Origin: Podospora pseudocomata
Taxonomy: Eukaryota > Ascomycota > Sordariomycetes > Sordariales > Podosporaceae
NCBI RefSeq assembly: GCF_035222375.1
Contig: NW_026946366.1
Location: forward strand, 744,001-808,000
Reading direction: 5' to 3'
DNA: 64,000 nucleotides
Shown: piece by piece, positions 1 through 12,340 of the stretch
Numbering within the stretch: position 1 is the first letter of the stretch
How the letters are laid out: every line of letters begins with the position of its first letter
Position numbers and translations under genes: made by a program
The notes under the pieces: model-generated
What the model saw: only the letters and a program-made list of their open reading frames with translations
Database searches by the model: none
What the model was told of the DNA's origin: nothing

Positions 1-1787
1 TGTCCTTTGTGGGTGGCAGAGAATGCGGATGTTGTCTAACTGGTGTAGTCGGCCAAGAATCCAGCAAGATGCCATCGCCGAACGAGCAGCATCGGTCCAG
101 AATAGCTGGCAGGCCATGTTGCTCATGTCAGAGCTAATCTGGCATAAACTGCGAAACTGGTGCAAAACAGAAGCGGCATTGTCCCACAGTTCCAACAGCT
201 GACTGCGTTGCGAAGCTTCTGGAGATGTGCCTAATGTGCTGCCCAGTCCAGTAATAGAGAGGAAGCTGGTCATTGGGATCGAGATCAGAGATTGCTGGAG
301 CTCCTCGATTGGGTCTGTGGGTTTGGCCCCAGATCTCAGTGCAGGTGGTAGTTCTGTCAGGAACTTCCCGAATCCCGCTCGAAGACGCGCCTGAAGTTCG
401 TTGGTAGAAGGAGGTTGGGGCGAATAAAGCGCTTGGTGTAAAGGTCCAATGACTTGAGCCAGCTTTGCTGCAGCGACCGAAAACTTGACGTCATTTTCGG
501 CTGTCCTTTCAAGATCCGAGTCTGTCGTTCCGTCGGATTCCCGGTCTAACGTACGGAGACTGATCGGCAGTGGTAATGGGCAGTCGCTTTCCTCCAAGCG
601 CAAACTGAACTGTGTTCCACTTCGTATCGAGTACTCCAAATTCAACCGCACGAAGCACCACCAGAGGCGCTTTCTGAGCTCGGCAAAATACGGCGTGACC
701 TCCACGAAGAATGCTGGGTCGCGATGAAGACCCATGCTGGTTGTGATATCCCTGATCAGCCCATGAAGCGGAAGCAAATCGTACATCTTGTCCGTCTCCG
801 ACGCCAAAATGCTCTTCATGACTGCTAGTAGCAGCAAAACCTGTACCACACCACAACATGGCTTTTGGAACTTTGGTGTATATATGCAATTCTCGACAGC
901 CCTCGCCAATCTCCTCCCACGGTGCCTCTCTTGTTCGCTGCTCTGCATGGCAATGCTGACGGCTAGCAGGATTTTGCATATGTGCACCGGATGATCGAGG
1001 GAACCTGAATAAATGCGATCCAAATCCCTGTTAAAAGCTGGCTGGTCGAGGATTCCGTACAGGCGCCCATATGTCTGGAAGTATTTCGCGATCCACGCCT
1101 CGCATTCCTGTCGTTCGGGTAATAGCGATCGAAGGCTGGCGCTGTCCCTTCCCACTGACGGTTCGGAGACATTGTTGTATGTCCTTAGCTGAGCTTTGAG
1201 CTCGGCAAATGCCTTGCGACTAGTGTGAAATTCAGGCGAGTGATCCAACATTGCCTTCAACACTGTCATCTCGTTACATGGAGCCAACCAATGGCTCAGG
1301 CCCATCACGCGAGTCTTGAACGCAGTGCCCTTGTAGGCATTGCCTCTCGGTGCGCGAGCAACATTCTGCTTTTCGGCTGGTGATGGCGTTGTTGGTGTGG
1401 ACTCTGGTGTTTCCCCTCTTGATGAACAGCTGTCTGGTGGCGTGTGTGTTTGTGTCGGGCCCTCAGGGGATAGTTGTGCTGATGGTGAGGGAGCTGAGGA
1501 CGATGAAGGAACGCGCAGTCTTGATCGTGACCTTGGAACGTCCTGGCGGTCTTTGGGAGTGCTGTAAATACACTCGGTGGCGATACCACGATGTTTGCAT
1601 TGGCCACAGGGAGATTCGCGATCGCATCGTGTTTTTCGCGTCCGGCACTTCCCCATGTCAACATCCAATGTGATCCAGCTTCAGTCTCAGTGGGGACTCA
1701 TCTTACCTGCCAGCAAGACACAGCTTCCCGAACTCTGGGTCGTTTCCTCCCTTTCAGCTGTTGCTCGATGAACGAGTCAGCGCTCAT
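1..1787 (-). CDS. Zn2Cys6 fungal transcription factor (partial, runs off the left edge)
   Basis: Probable nuclear pathway regulator of the adjacent PKS/P450 cluster. Exon 1 is 1707-1787 (ATG at 1787, 27 codons), the intron is 1648-1706 (59 bp, gtaaga...aag), and exon 2 is 1647 down to base 1, open throughout. About 576 residues are visible and the C-terminus is missing. The intron interrupts the zinc cluster. After joining, the cysteines follow C-x2-C-x6-C-x5-C-x2-C-x7-C, beginning SCWQC and ending TEC, preceded by a basic KGRKRPRVRE. A Ser/Pro-rich linker follows, then a middle region with GRLYGILDQPAFNRDL that resembles the start of the Fungal_trans (PF04082) homology region. It lies on the same strand as the P450 and downstream of it. 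Cluster-specific control is inferred from position; the binuclear cluster is read directly. Confidence 0.9.
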
Positions 1788-3018
1788 GTGGCTGAATGTT
1801 AAAGTCATGTCGAAATGCCAACAGTCGGAACCTGCGAGCAAAATATGTCCTTGGACTTTCCCAAAATTGAAACGTCAGGGAGGAGAGATCGAGATCTTAA
1901 TCCCACGCAGAAGGAGGACAGAAGTGAAGATAAATCCAAGCTCCGGGATGCGTCATTAGTCACTCGGGCAGGACCCATGCCGAACGAAATCAGGAGCGGA
2001 AGAGAGTTGAGGCAGTGACATTGAGAAGGCCAGCAGAAGCCGGATGGAAGCCAATGGCGGGAAGGGAATGCAGCGTCGGGTTGACATCGGTCAATAGTGT
2101 CAATACCTCGAGTCCTTTTGCAGGAGGCGGTGCCTGCATGATTGCATTGGGAGAAGGAGCGACCACGAGAGATGGCCGGAAAGTAACCCCGCGCCACCAC
2201 CACTACCACCACCATCAGAGGCCTGCCATGCATTGCAGACCATGCAGAAGCATCAAGACATCTTCAGGTGGCTGGAGGAATTTCTACTGCAATACCAGCA
2301 TTATTAATCACGGCCCATACATTGGTGTCGGCTCTTTCAACAGTAGCCATCCCAAGCGCCCTTGGGAACACGACATTCCTCTCTGCATCTCCTCGGGCAG
2401 AAATGCAACGAAGCTTTCCTTTTGTTCCACTGCATAAACACAGCCCCTGACACCACCTCCCCTCAAAAGCTTGCGATTGGATCGATCAGATTAAGCTTTT
2501 CCCTGCTTTTCCCAACTTCCCACGGCAAAGTGCGGGGTCTGACCCGACCAGCTGGGCTCATGGAAAGGTGGTCCGGAAAGGCCCCCGCACGTGACCTTCC
2601 ATGTGTAACTTCGTATGCACATGTAAAGCTGAGCCTCAGTGAAGCTGCAGCTCTTCAAGGGCGGTCAAGAAGCAAGTCGATATTGCGACTGCTGCCCCGA
2701 CGTCGACGTCGGCGAACGACGGAATACTCATCGGATTTCCATTGGCATTGAGCATTCTAGAGCAAAACACGTCAACCGGCAAAGATGAGGCAGTGCAGAA
2801 AGGTCTGTAGACAGGTGACTTGAAGAAAATGCAAAAGTAACGTGCCATGGTATTGTTAATATCGTCATATATGGAGTGGTGTTACAAATAGTGTCATCTC
2901 ATGAACCCTAACCCTCAACATTGCCATGTCGCAAACACCCAACATGCAAGGAAAGACAAAAGAAATCTACGGTTTATGCTTGATGTTGTACAAAGATTAA
3001 CAAGTCGTGTCTATCGGA
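1788..3018. other. Intergenic region: regulator promoter and P450 3' flank
   Basis: No supportable gene was found. The part nearest the regulator has a short CCA-rich run near 2198-2217. A CGG palindrome lies at 2533-2546. The right part should hold the P450 3' untranslated region. Short open frames here have no recognisable domain. Confidence 0.6.
2533..2546. promoter_or_regulatory. Palindromic CGG...CCG element upstream of the regulator
   Basis: The sequence CGGGGTCTGACCCG contains the perfect inverted repeat GGGTC-T-GACCC (2535-2545). Zn2Cys6 dimers commonly bind inverted CGG triplets. The same core, GGTC-W-GACC, recurs in the P450/PKS intergenic region at 4877-4887. A binding site is inferred only. 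Confidence 0.4.
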
Positions 3019-4690
3019 TCAAACCGAAACCTCCTTCTTGCTACCGCATCTTGGAGTCATCCGGACATTGAGCCCAGTCTGAGCAACCATCCAATGGTTT
3101 TGCACCTTCCAGTCGCCCTCAAGCGTCATCTATCAGCAATGTTAGCATGCGGTTTGATGTACTTTTTGGGAGGACTTACCCGATACCGCCAAAACAAAGT
3201 TGGAATCAGCTTGTAAATCTCCAAATATGAGATATTCTTCCCCAAGCACGTCCTCCGTCCAGCTCCAAACGTCAACAGACACCTCTCCATCTTGACCCTT
3301 CTCTCCCTCTCACACAACCACCTCTCCGGCCTGAACTTGTCTGCATCTTCACCAAAGACCTCCTTGCTGCGGTGAACAACCCAAGGATTCATTCCCACAA
3401 CCGTCCCCCCCTCAAAGTGCACGCCGCAAAGCTCCACGCCACCTTTACCCACCACCCTCTCAAGCGGCAGCCCAATGACAGGATGTAACCTGCCCGCCTC
3501 CTTGACGCACGCATCCAAGTACGGGAGACTTTGAGACTCCTTCCATGTGACATTATCCGATAGTCGGCCCTCGCTATTCGCCTGTGAAAGTTCCTCCATC
3601 AGCTTACCAAGACAGTCCGGATGTTTGATCAGAAAGTAAATGACGGCTCTCATCATGATGGCAGTCGTATCGCCCCCAGCCAAGACATTCGATGTCGCCC
3701 AAGCAGTGACGAACCAGTCCAGGATATCCGGGTTCTTCTCCTTGGCCTCCAGAAAGCGAGACATGAAGTCCTTGGTATTATGGTACGTGGTCGTTTTCTC
3801 TACTTCGCTGATGTTTGATCTTTCATGCGCTCTGGCGAGAGCAAACGCCACAATGGGGGAGTTGCCTTCGGGAAGGAAGCGCGCGAGAGGGTTCTTCGCC
3901 AAGAGGTTGTCAAGCCAAGGGATCTGCCCAACCTTTTACACCGTTAGCGTTCAGGGAGGAGGGTCCAAGTTCCGGATATCACTTACCCATGAGGCGTACT
4001 TGAAGACCTTCTGAATACTGCCCATGATCCCGTCGACATCCTTTGCTTCATCAAGAAAACCAAGACGTTTGCTGAACGTGATCTCGCCCATCACGTCAAA
4101 GGCAAACCACTGAAGCCATGTCCCAAGATCCACTGTTTGCCCATCTTTGGCCAAAATTTCATCCAGCTTCGTCAGAAAGAAACAAATAGTGGTGTCAACA
4201 TGTGGCTCAAACTCGACTAGATTCGACATTGAGTATATATTGGCAATCGGTCTCTTCATAGCCCGGTGGAGGTCGTCATCCTGGGTGTTAAACAGCCCTT
4301 GGATCACCCTGCCGCATGACATGGGCTGCATAACCTTGTAGAAATCGGACTAGTGAAACACATCTGTCAGATCTGCCGTCTCTTCTGTGTTACAGCGTCG
4401 GAGTTACCTACCTTTTTGAGATTAACCCCAGTACCATAAATCTTTAGGACCTCTTCTGGGTCGTCAATACTGATGCAGTTTGGCCCGAGGCGTACAAGTC
4501 TACCAAATCGGTCGTGCAGCTGCATATGAACATGATGTGCTTCGCCAGACCATGCCCATCTGAGCCTGGGGAGATTCGATATGGATGCGAAGAAGGGTCC
4601 AGGAACTTTCCGATGTCTTGCCCAGGATCGATATGTCAACACCACCACATATATCGCCCCAAAGACCAATGCAGCAAGTTGAAGGATCAT
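3019..4690 (-). CDS. Cytochrome P450 monooxygenase (pisatin-demethylase-like)
   Basis: Heme-thiolate monooxygenase, probably ER-anchored, that likely oxidises the product of the divergent PKS. Four exons: 4412-4690, 3987-4349, 3180-3932 and 3019-3129. Introns are 62, 54 and 50 bp, all GT-AG and phase 0, giving 501 residues. The start is the ATG at 4690; the frame is open a few codons further up, but only from a TTG. Residues 1-20 form a hydrophobic anchor, followed by basic residues and the hinge KVPGP. Motifs seen are the I-helix AGGDTT, the K-helix EAGR (ExxR), FRPERW, and the heme loop FGAGRRTCLG with Cys about 443. The last exon restores the typical C-terminal NHWMVAQTG stretch. Length and motifs suit a complete enzyme; the substrate is unknown. 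Confidence 0.93.
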
Positions 4691-4876
4691 GGCGTTTATA
4701 TGAAACAAAATGTTGAATGTACCACAAAACGAAAACCTGCGTTATCAGGACTGCCGTGTGCTTGAAGACCATGCTCGGTTGATCAATATTAAAGCATGCC
4801 GTGTACTGGTGCTCCGTCAATGCTATATTTCTTGTCTGGACTCGAGTCTTGGCGTTTCGTGGGGGGAATTGTTCTG

Positions 4877-4887
4877 CGGTCAGACCG
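4877..4887. promoter_or_regulatory. CGG-N5-CCG palindrome, candidate Zn2Cys6 site 1
   Basis: CGGTCAGACCG is a perfect inverted repeat around a central A and shares the GGTC-W-GACC core with the element upstream of the regulator gene. It lies 187 bp upstream of the P450 ATG. Binding is inferred. Confidence 0.4.
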
Positions 4888-5158
4888 ACAAAATGCTAGC
4901 TGCTTTCCTGTCTGGGAAAATAAGACCCGGAGCTGAGTAGCTATGAGTGACTGTGCTGGCCCCATGTCACCTTTAAACATAGTGCACGGGAGTGGCAATG
5001 ACAACTGCCAACATGCACCAAGCCACGCCGCCGCACCGTTAAAACCACGGGTCATTCGTTAGCGCAATCCAGGCTACCGGTGCTGGACACACCGATGGGG
5101 TAACGAGTAAACATTGCGTGGGATCTAGACTCGGAATAGGAATCCTTCTGGAAATGTC

Positions 5159-5169
5159 CGGTCCTACCG
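5159..5169. promoter_or_regulatory. CGG-N5-CCG element, candidate Zn2Cys6 site 2
   Basis: CGGTCCTACCG has the same CGG-N5-CCG spacing as site 1 but a non-palindromic spacer. It lies about 290 bp upstream of the PKS start. Binding is inferred. Confidence 0.3.
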
Positions 5170-5461
5170 AGCGGTGACGATGTCAATGACTGTTGTTTTG
5201 GTTCGGACACTGGCAGAAGGCAGGTTTTGACATTGATACGAGCCCATCTTTGACAGCGTTGATGGCTATTTCCGTAGTTGATGTTAAAGAACAAATGTGG
5301 AGCAGGAAGGAAAGCTAGAGCCAATGTCAGTAAGAGTTGTAATTGTATAAGAGCCGTGATACCAGTGCACTTTACCAAGCTCTCTGTCAAACAAATACCG
5401 ATTGTACTGCTGCTTCCTTTCATTTGTGACTATTGCCTGTCTTTGAACCACCACCAAGAAA

Positions 5462-8400
5462 ATGACAGCCAACACTTTGCTTCTCTTTGGGGACCAGACA
5501 GGGGAGGTCCTACCTTCAATACAATCTCTCTCCAGAAATGCTTCATCATATCAGACCTTGGCAACGTTTCTGAGGAAGGCCACAGATAGACTCAGAAGTG
5601 CAGTACTTCAAGCCCCTGCTCACTATCGACGCTCCTTTCCAAATTTCACCTCTCTCTCCGAGCTCGCCGCCGCCGTGTCGAAACAAGATCACGCATCTCC
5701 TGCCTTATATGCCGCACTTCTGTGTATCGCGCAAATTGGCGATGTCATCGTGTAAGATGTCCTGTCAAACAAGCCCGGCTCCTGAATGCTGACAGCTCAG
5801 ATATCTCGAAAACAACCCAGGGCTCCTAGACGCTTCTAAGGACAGGCTTGCCATTGTCGGGTTATGTACTGGCCTTCTCCCCGCCGCGGTTGTCTCGTGC
5901 TCCAGAAACCTCACCGAAGTGATCGCACTTGCAGATGAAACTGTTCATCTTGCTTTCCACGTCGGTCTTGCGGCATCAAAAAGGTCCCACGAGGTAGATC
6001 CATCCACTGGCAGCTGGGCTACTCTGGTCTCCCAGGTCGATATTTCTGCCGCTAGGGAAGCCATTGGCATCTTCAACCGCAACTCGATGCCCAGACACCA
6101 GGTATACATCAGTGCTGAGAGCCCAAACTCAGTGACGATTAGCGGCCCGCCTTCCGCTACCGAAGCTTTCTTCAGCTCCACCTCAATCTTCGGAGAATGC
6201 AAAAGAATTCCACTTCCCATTGCAGCGGCCTTTCACGCCGATAATCTTCAGCCCATTCAGCCCACAGTGCTTCTCCAGAATATAAACCCTTCTCTACACT
6301 CGAAACCTGTACAACATCCCTTTCTTCTGTCTCCTCATTCAGGCTTGCCTTATCAAGAGTCGTCATTCGGTAATGTTTTGGTGGAGGTTGTGGGTGACAT
6401 CTTCCGGCATCCTATATTGTTCGACGCATGTACTCAAGGGCTTGCCAAAATTCTCTCATCCCAACCGAACCTTCTGGCCTTTGGACCAGTGAGCTGTGAA
6501 AAGGCAATTCAGCAAGCCCTGCACGGCCACGGTATCAAATTGGAGACTCCCAGTACTGCAACGACGCTGAACAACACTTCATCGATACCCAACGCCATAG
6601 CCATCATCGGCATGTCAGTCCGGCTCCCAGGAAGTGAGACCCTACAAGATTTCTGGCAAGTGCTTGAGGACGGCCGCAATCTCCACGAAAAGATTCGTCC
6701 TGATCGTTTCGATATCAACACCCATGTTGATCCTTCTGGCAAGGCCAAGAACACTAGCTTGACACCATATGGTGTGTTCATCGATCGACCTGGATACTTC
6801 GATACGAGACTGTTCAATATGTCTCCCCGTGAGGCTGCTCAAACAGACCCTCAGCAACGACTGCTCCTTCTGACCACGTACGAGGCTCTCGAGATGGCTG
6901 GGTACACTCCCAATGCAACGCCGTCTACCAATACCAAAAGGATCGGCTCCTTCATGGGCCAGACAGGTGACGACTATCGTGTGGTAAACGCGAGTCAGAA
7001 CGTCGACACGTACTTCATCACTGGCAACATTCGCGCCTTCGGTCCAGGTAGACTGAACTATCATTTCGGTTGGGAAGGGCCGAGCTATTCCGTTGACACA
7101 GCGTGTTCATCCAGCGCAGCTAGTATCCAATTGGCCTGCTCTGCGCTGCTCAGTAGCGAGGTGGACATGGCTGTGGGTGGTGGTGCTAACCTGCTCACTG
7201 CATCCGATTTGTTTGCTGGGCTAAGTCGGGGGAGCTTCTTGTCAAAGACTGGAGGTTGCAAAACCTTTGATCATGGTGCGGACGGCTATGTTCGCGCAGA
7301 CGCAGTAGGTGTCATCGTGCTGAAGAGGTTGGACGACGCATTGGCCGACAGAGACAACATCCTCGCGGTCCTTCGGGCAACAGCAACCAACCACTCCGCT
7401 GAAGCATCCTCCATCACTCATCCTCACGCCGAGACACAAGAGCGACTGTTCAATTCAGTCCTAAGCAAAGCCGGCATCGACCCTATCGAGATCGATTACG
7501 CAGAGCTCCACGGCACTGGTACCCAGGCAGGTGATGCAACCGAGAGCCGATCTGTGACCAATGTTCTTTCCCGTAACCGCCCGGCCGACAAACCCCTGTT
7601 CATCGGCACTGTTAAGCCCAATCTCGGCCACGGTGAGGCGGCCAGCGGTGTCACCTCTCTCATCAAAGCCATCTTGATGTTGAGTAAGAACATGATTCCG
7701 CCCCATATTGGAATAAAAGGCCGGATCAACGAGAAGCTACCACCGCTGGCTGACATGAACACCCGGATATCATTCGGTAAAACTCCATTCCGCCCCCGTC
7801 CTGGCGGTGATGGAAAGAGAAAAATCCTCATCAACAACTTCGACGCTGCTGGCGGAAATACCAGCATGGTCATCGAAGATCCTCCCATGTTACCAACAGA
7901 GGGTGTGGATCCCCGCAATCATCATGTCATTACCGTGTCTGGAAAGACGCCAAACTCCATCATGGGGAACAGCAAGCGTCTTCTTGAGCACTTAGACCAA
8001 AATCCTGACGCTCGTCTAGAGGACATTGCCTACACCACCACTGCACGCCGGATGCATCATAATCTGCGCAAGGCCCATGTTGCTTCTTCGATCAAGACCC
8101 TTCGGGACAGTTTGCAGCAAGCCATCACAAGAGAGATGTGGACAAAGGTCCCGGCCGCGCCCCCTCAAGTCGTGTTCCTCTTCACTGGCCAGGGTTCTGC
8201 GTATAGCGGCATGGCATCAAACTTGTTCAAGACCAGCGCACCGTTCCGCGAGCTTCTTCAAGGTAATGACGATATATGCGTCTCTCATGGCTTCAAATCT
8301 TTCCTGCCCCTTGTAGAGGACAAGAACTTCGACATGATGATGGCTTCGCCGGTTCAGGTGCAGTTGGCAATTGTGTCCATAGAGCTAGCCATGGCAGAAT

Positions 8401-11400
8401 ATTGGAAATCTCTTGGGGTAATGCCGGCTGCCGTTGTTGGTCACAGCCTTGGGGAGTATCCTGCACTGTGCGTCGCTGGTGTCCTCTCTCTCAGCGACTG
8501 CCTGTATCTTGTTGGGAAAAGGGCAGGTTTGATGGTATCCAATTGCTCGCCTGGTACGCACTCGATGCTGGCTGTTCAAGCAGACCAAGGTGACACTGAA
8601 GCACTCCTGAAGAGTGTCGATGACGATTCCGGTATCGAGATTGCATGTCGAAATGGGCCTACGTCAATCGTCGTCAGTGGAGGATTGGATCAGATACGGG
8701 AGCTGCAGGAGAAGGCTCTTACCAGGGGCCTGAAGACAACAGTGCTCGAGGTACAGTATGCTTTCCACTCTTCTCAAATGGATGCCATTCTGGAAGACTT
8801 CTCGTCGGTTGCAAATCGAGTCAATTTCGCAGCACCAGCCATACCTGTTGCGTCGACAGTTCTGGGATCGATCGTCGAAGGTGCAGGAATCATCAATGCC
8901 AAATATCTGCTCCGGGGCACTCGCGGCCCTGTGCAGTTCATGGACGCGGTCGAAGCGGTTAAAAGTCTGCAAAACTCCCCAAATCAGCAAACAGTTTGGA
9001 TTGAGACTGGGCCAAGCCCGGTTTGTGTTGGAATGGTGAGGTCCATGGCCATGGAAGGAGCTGCTGATCAGCTCCTTCCCTCAATGAAGAAGGGCGAGGA
9101 CGACTGGAAGATGCTGACCACATCAGTGGCCAAAGCTTTCGCTGCGGGGCTCAACATCGATTGGCGTGAATTCCATCGACCCTATGAGTTGTCTCTGCGT
9201 CTAACTGCGTTACCTCATTACGCTTTCGATCTCAAGAACTACTGGATTCAATATGAGGGTGATTGGGCTCTGCGGAAAGGCGACGCAGATAGCCTCCCTA
9301 GGTCTCCCGCGGCACAAGACCGCCTCACAAAACTCCCGTCAACTACCCTCCATCGTATCGAGTCCGAGGTCCGTGACAAGGCTGGTATCTCCGTCATTTT
9401 CGCATCAGATGCTTCCGAGCCGAAGTTGAACACCGCTCTTCGCGGTCATCTCGTCAATGGCGCAGGGCTCTGCCCTAGTTCTATCTACGCAGACATGGCA
9501 TTCACTGCTGCATCGTACATCCTGGGCGACGCAGGGCTCAATATGTCCTTGGATGTCCGGGACATGCAAGTCGACAAACCGCTTGTTATTCAACCAGGGG
9601 ATACGAAGCAAATTATTCGAGTGTTTGCGACGAAAAAGATTGGTTCCGACCAAATTAAAGTAACATTTGCCTCTCAGGATGGAAGCAGAAACGAACACCA
9701 CGCCACGTGTAGTGTTGTATGCGGACGAGGAGAAAGTTGGCAACACAACTGGTCCAAGACGGCATATCTAATCAAGGCACGCATCGAAAGTCTAAAAGAG
9801 TCCTCCAACAAAGGCCAAACGCACAGAATTCTCCGGTCAATGGTGTACAAGTTGTTTGCAGCATTGGTGGATTACGACACTCGATACCAGGGGTTGCAAG
9901 AGGTCTTCATGGACAGCAACCTGTTTGAAGCAGCGGCCAACGTGAAATTCAACACCTCTGACAGTGATGGCACATTCAACCATAGCCCATACTGGATCGA
10001 TGGTTTCTCCCATCTTTCAGGCTTTGTGCTTAATGGCGGAGAGAGGACCCCTGCCGATGCTGTTTACATTTCCCATGGTTGGGATAGTATGAAGATTGTT
10101 GGTCAGTTGTCTGCTGATAAAGAGTATCAGAGCTATGTCCGCATGCAAGATACAAGCACACGCGGAGTAATGGAGGGCGATGTGTATCTCTTTGAAGGCG
10201 ATGTGGTGGTGGCTGTTTGTCAGGGTCTGCGATTTCAGCGCATCCAACGCTCGATTTTCGACCACCTCCTCCCACCGCCAAACAAGCCCTCCACCCCTTC
10301 GCAACCCATGCCGAGCCTCGGTGCCAAGAGGCAATCTTTGAATTCGCACATTCCGACAATCAAGGTTGAGTTGGTGGACGATGATATCGTGTCGTCGGAT
10401 TTTGACCAGGTCCTTCAATTGGTAGCTTCCGAGGTCGGTGTTGACGTTGAAGACCTGGCAGACGACACAGTATTTGCAGATCTGGGCGTTGATAGTTTGC
10501 TGTCCATCACTATCACCGCCAAGCTTGGCCAACTATGGGGCCAAGCCATACCGGCGGGTCTTTTCACCGAGATTCTGACTGTTGCAGAACTGCGCCGGTA
10601 TCACCTTGAAAACATTGATAATTCTGAAGACGACGACCGTGCCTCGAGCTATGGCGGAAGCACTTGTGGAAACGACATTTTCAGCCAGCCTCAGAGTCAG
10701 GCATACACTCCGTTTACCAACACAGGGCTTTCCATCGGCACTCCAGTAGAAGATCGAGCTGGAGCTATCAGAAAGATCATTGCTGCTGAGTTGGGAATGA
10801 GCATCGAGGAAATCGACAATGACGTACCTTTGGCGGACCTTGGTGTTGACAGTCTACTATCTTTGTCGATCATGGCTGCTATCAAAGCACAGACAGGTCA
10901 GATATTCCCATCCAGCTTTTTGATGGAATATCCAAGTTTAGCAGCAATCGAGGCTGCTTTCGGCCCTCGCCGAACACTACCAGCCCAACAGCTGTTCAAA
11001 GCCCTGGAAAAGGTGCAAAACAACAAGAGCATTCCACAGTCTGAAGCTGTCTTGCTGCAAGGATCGTCATCTTCACGAGAACCTGCCCTGTTTCTGCTCC
11101 CTGATGGCTCTGGGAGTGCCAGCAGCTATGTTGGACTGCCAAACCTGAAACTATCTGGCCCTGTGTGGGGACTTGACAGCCCATTTCTTAACAATCCTGA
11201 GGCATTCACCATTCCGCTGGAAGAACTGGCTTCCTCATTTGCTGCAGAGATTCGAAACAAACAGGCTCACGGTCCGTACCGACTGGCCGGGTGGTCCATT
11301 GGAGGAACCTACGCATATGAAGTTGCACTACAATTGTTAAGTCATGGAGAGGTGGTTGAGTCTCTGACACTCATTGATGCACCATGTCCGGCTTCCCTCC

Positions 11401-11870
11401 CGCCACTGCCTATCGAAACGATCTCATTACTCGACAAAGTTGGAGCGTTTGACGGTTTCAAGAACAAGAAGAAGGCGGGCAAGACATACATGAGGGAAAC
11501 TGTCCATGCTCACTTTGCTGGATCGGTTAAAGCACTGGAAAAATACAAGCCAGCTGCAATGCAAAATATTTCAACTCCACTGATTAAGTCTGTCACAGTG
11601 GTGTGGGCACGAGATGGCGTTTGGGACACGGTTGGGCCGGAAGTCAAAGCAAGGCATATTAAGGCACTGGGCAAAAAGAATGCTGCAAGAGACTGGATGT
11701 TGGACACAAAATCAGGCTTTGGGCCGAACGGGTGGGAGTTGTTGCTCCCTGGTGCTGAGATTCAGTGCAAAGTAGTTGAGGGCGACCATTTCACCATCAT
11801 GAAAGACTCAGGGGTGTTGAAGCTTGGCGAGGTACTTCAAGGTACCATCGTCGGGCCAGCTCGAAGTTGA
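5462..11870 (+). CDS. Non-reducing polyketide synthase, SAT-KS-MAT-PT-ACP-ACP-TE
   Basis: Iterative type I PKS expected to make an aromatic polyketide from malonyl-CoA. Exon 1 is 5462-5751, the intron 5752-5800 (49 bp), and exon 2 5801-11870, giving 2119 residues. The joined N-terminus restores the SAT domain (LLLFGDQT; GLCTG with Cys119). KS begins near 360 with DTACSSS (Cys532), His667 and His707. MAT has GHSLGEY (Ser979). The product-template domain has GHLVNGAGLCPSS with His1313 and partner Asp1497. Two ACPs carry LGVDSLLS (Ser1662, Ser1781). The C-terminal thioesterase/Claisen-cyclase domain has GWSIGG (Ser1929) and GDHF (His2093). All catalytic residues are present and the frame is intact, so the gene looks functional. 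There are no KR, DH, ER or methyltransferase domains. The product class (naphthopyrone, orsellinic-type or other) cannot be assigned from motifs alone. Confidence 0.97.
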
Positions 11871-12340
11871 GCATCCTTCGAAGCTTTGTGGGAGGGGCAG
11901 AATGCGTCTCTTTTGTACTACGAAATTATCTTTGTTCTTTTCTAGATAGATCTCATCTCAAAATATCTTTCATTACCTATGACCAAGGCGTTGTTTCGTG
12001 CTTGATGGGCTTGTCGTCCTTCCTCGACGTTGATTTGCTACTGAGGAGGCCTGCCAAAATTGACCGGTGCAAGTGCATTGCACCAAAAATAGGAGGCGGG
12101 CTAGCCACATTGTCTAACTTCCCTATCCGTAGTAGCGCTAACTGCCTTGGGAATTTACACAACGCTGCATTGAAAATCCTATTTTCCAGGCAACCTTTCC
12201 CTGAAAAATATTTTTCTAGGAAGAATCGACCAATCAGGAGCTGGTTACTCCTTCCAGGGCCTTGGAAGCCCTCTTGTCTGAATACCCTCATCACCTCACC
12301 CCCCCCTACACAAGCCGCATCCCCACCTACCACGACAACG
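11871..12340. other. PKS 3' flank and left edge of the transposon island
   Basis: No gene was found. The PKS terminator should lie in the first 200 bp. From about 12090 the sequence is repeat-derived (a 50-bp repeat shared with 26311-26360), followed by the probable 5' untranslated part of the non-LTR element. Confidence 0.6.
12093..12142 (-). repeat. Inverted repeat copy flanking the transposon island (left)
   Basis: In reverse complement this segment matches 26311-26360 at 44 of 50 positions, starting GTTAGCGC and ending CCCGCCTC. A short block CGGTCAATTTTG also occurs next to both copies but on different sides. It may be a MITE terminus or another dispersed repeat. Confidence 0.6.

Larger units (their letters stand above)
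4691..5461. promoter_or_regulatory. Divergent promoter region between P450 and PKS
   Basis: A 771-bp spacer separates the start codons of the P450 (minus) and the PKS (plus), so both genes probably share regulatory sequence. It holds two CGG-N5-CCG palindromes. No convincing coding region is present. Confidence 0.7.

Noticed and set aside
5278-5589. Small plus-strand frame upstream of the PKS
   Set aside because: It overlaps the PKS first exon in another frame, while the SAT motif LLLFGDQT clearly identifies the real frame from 5462.
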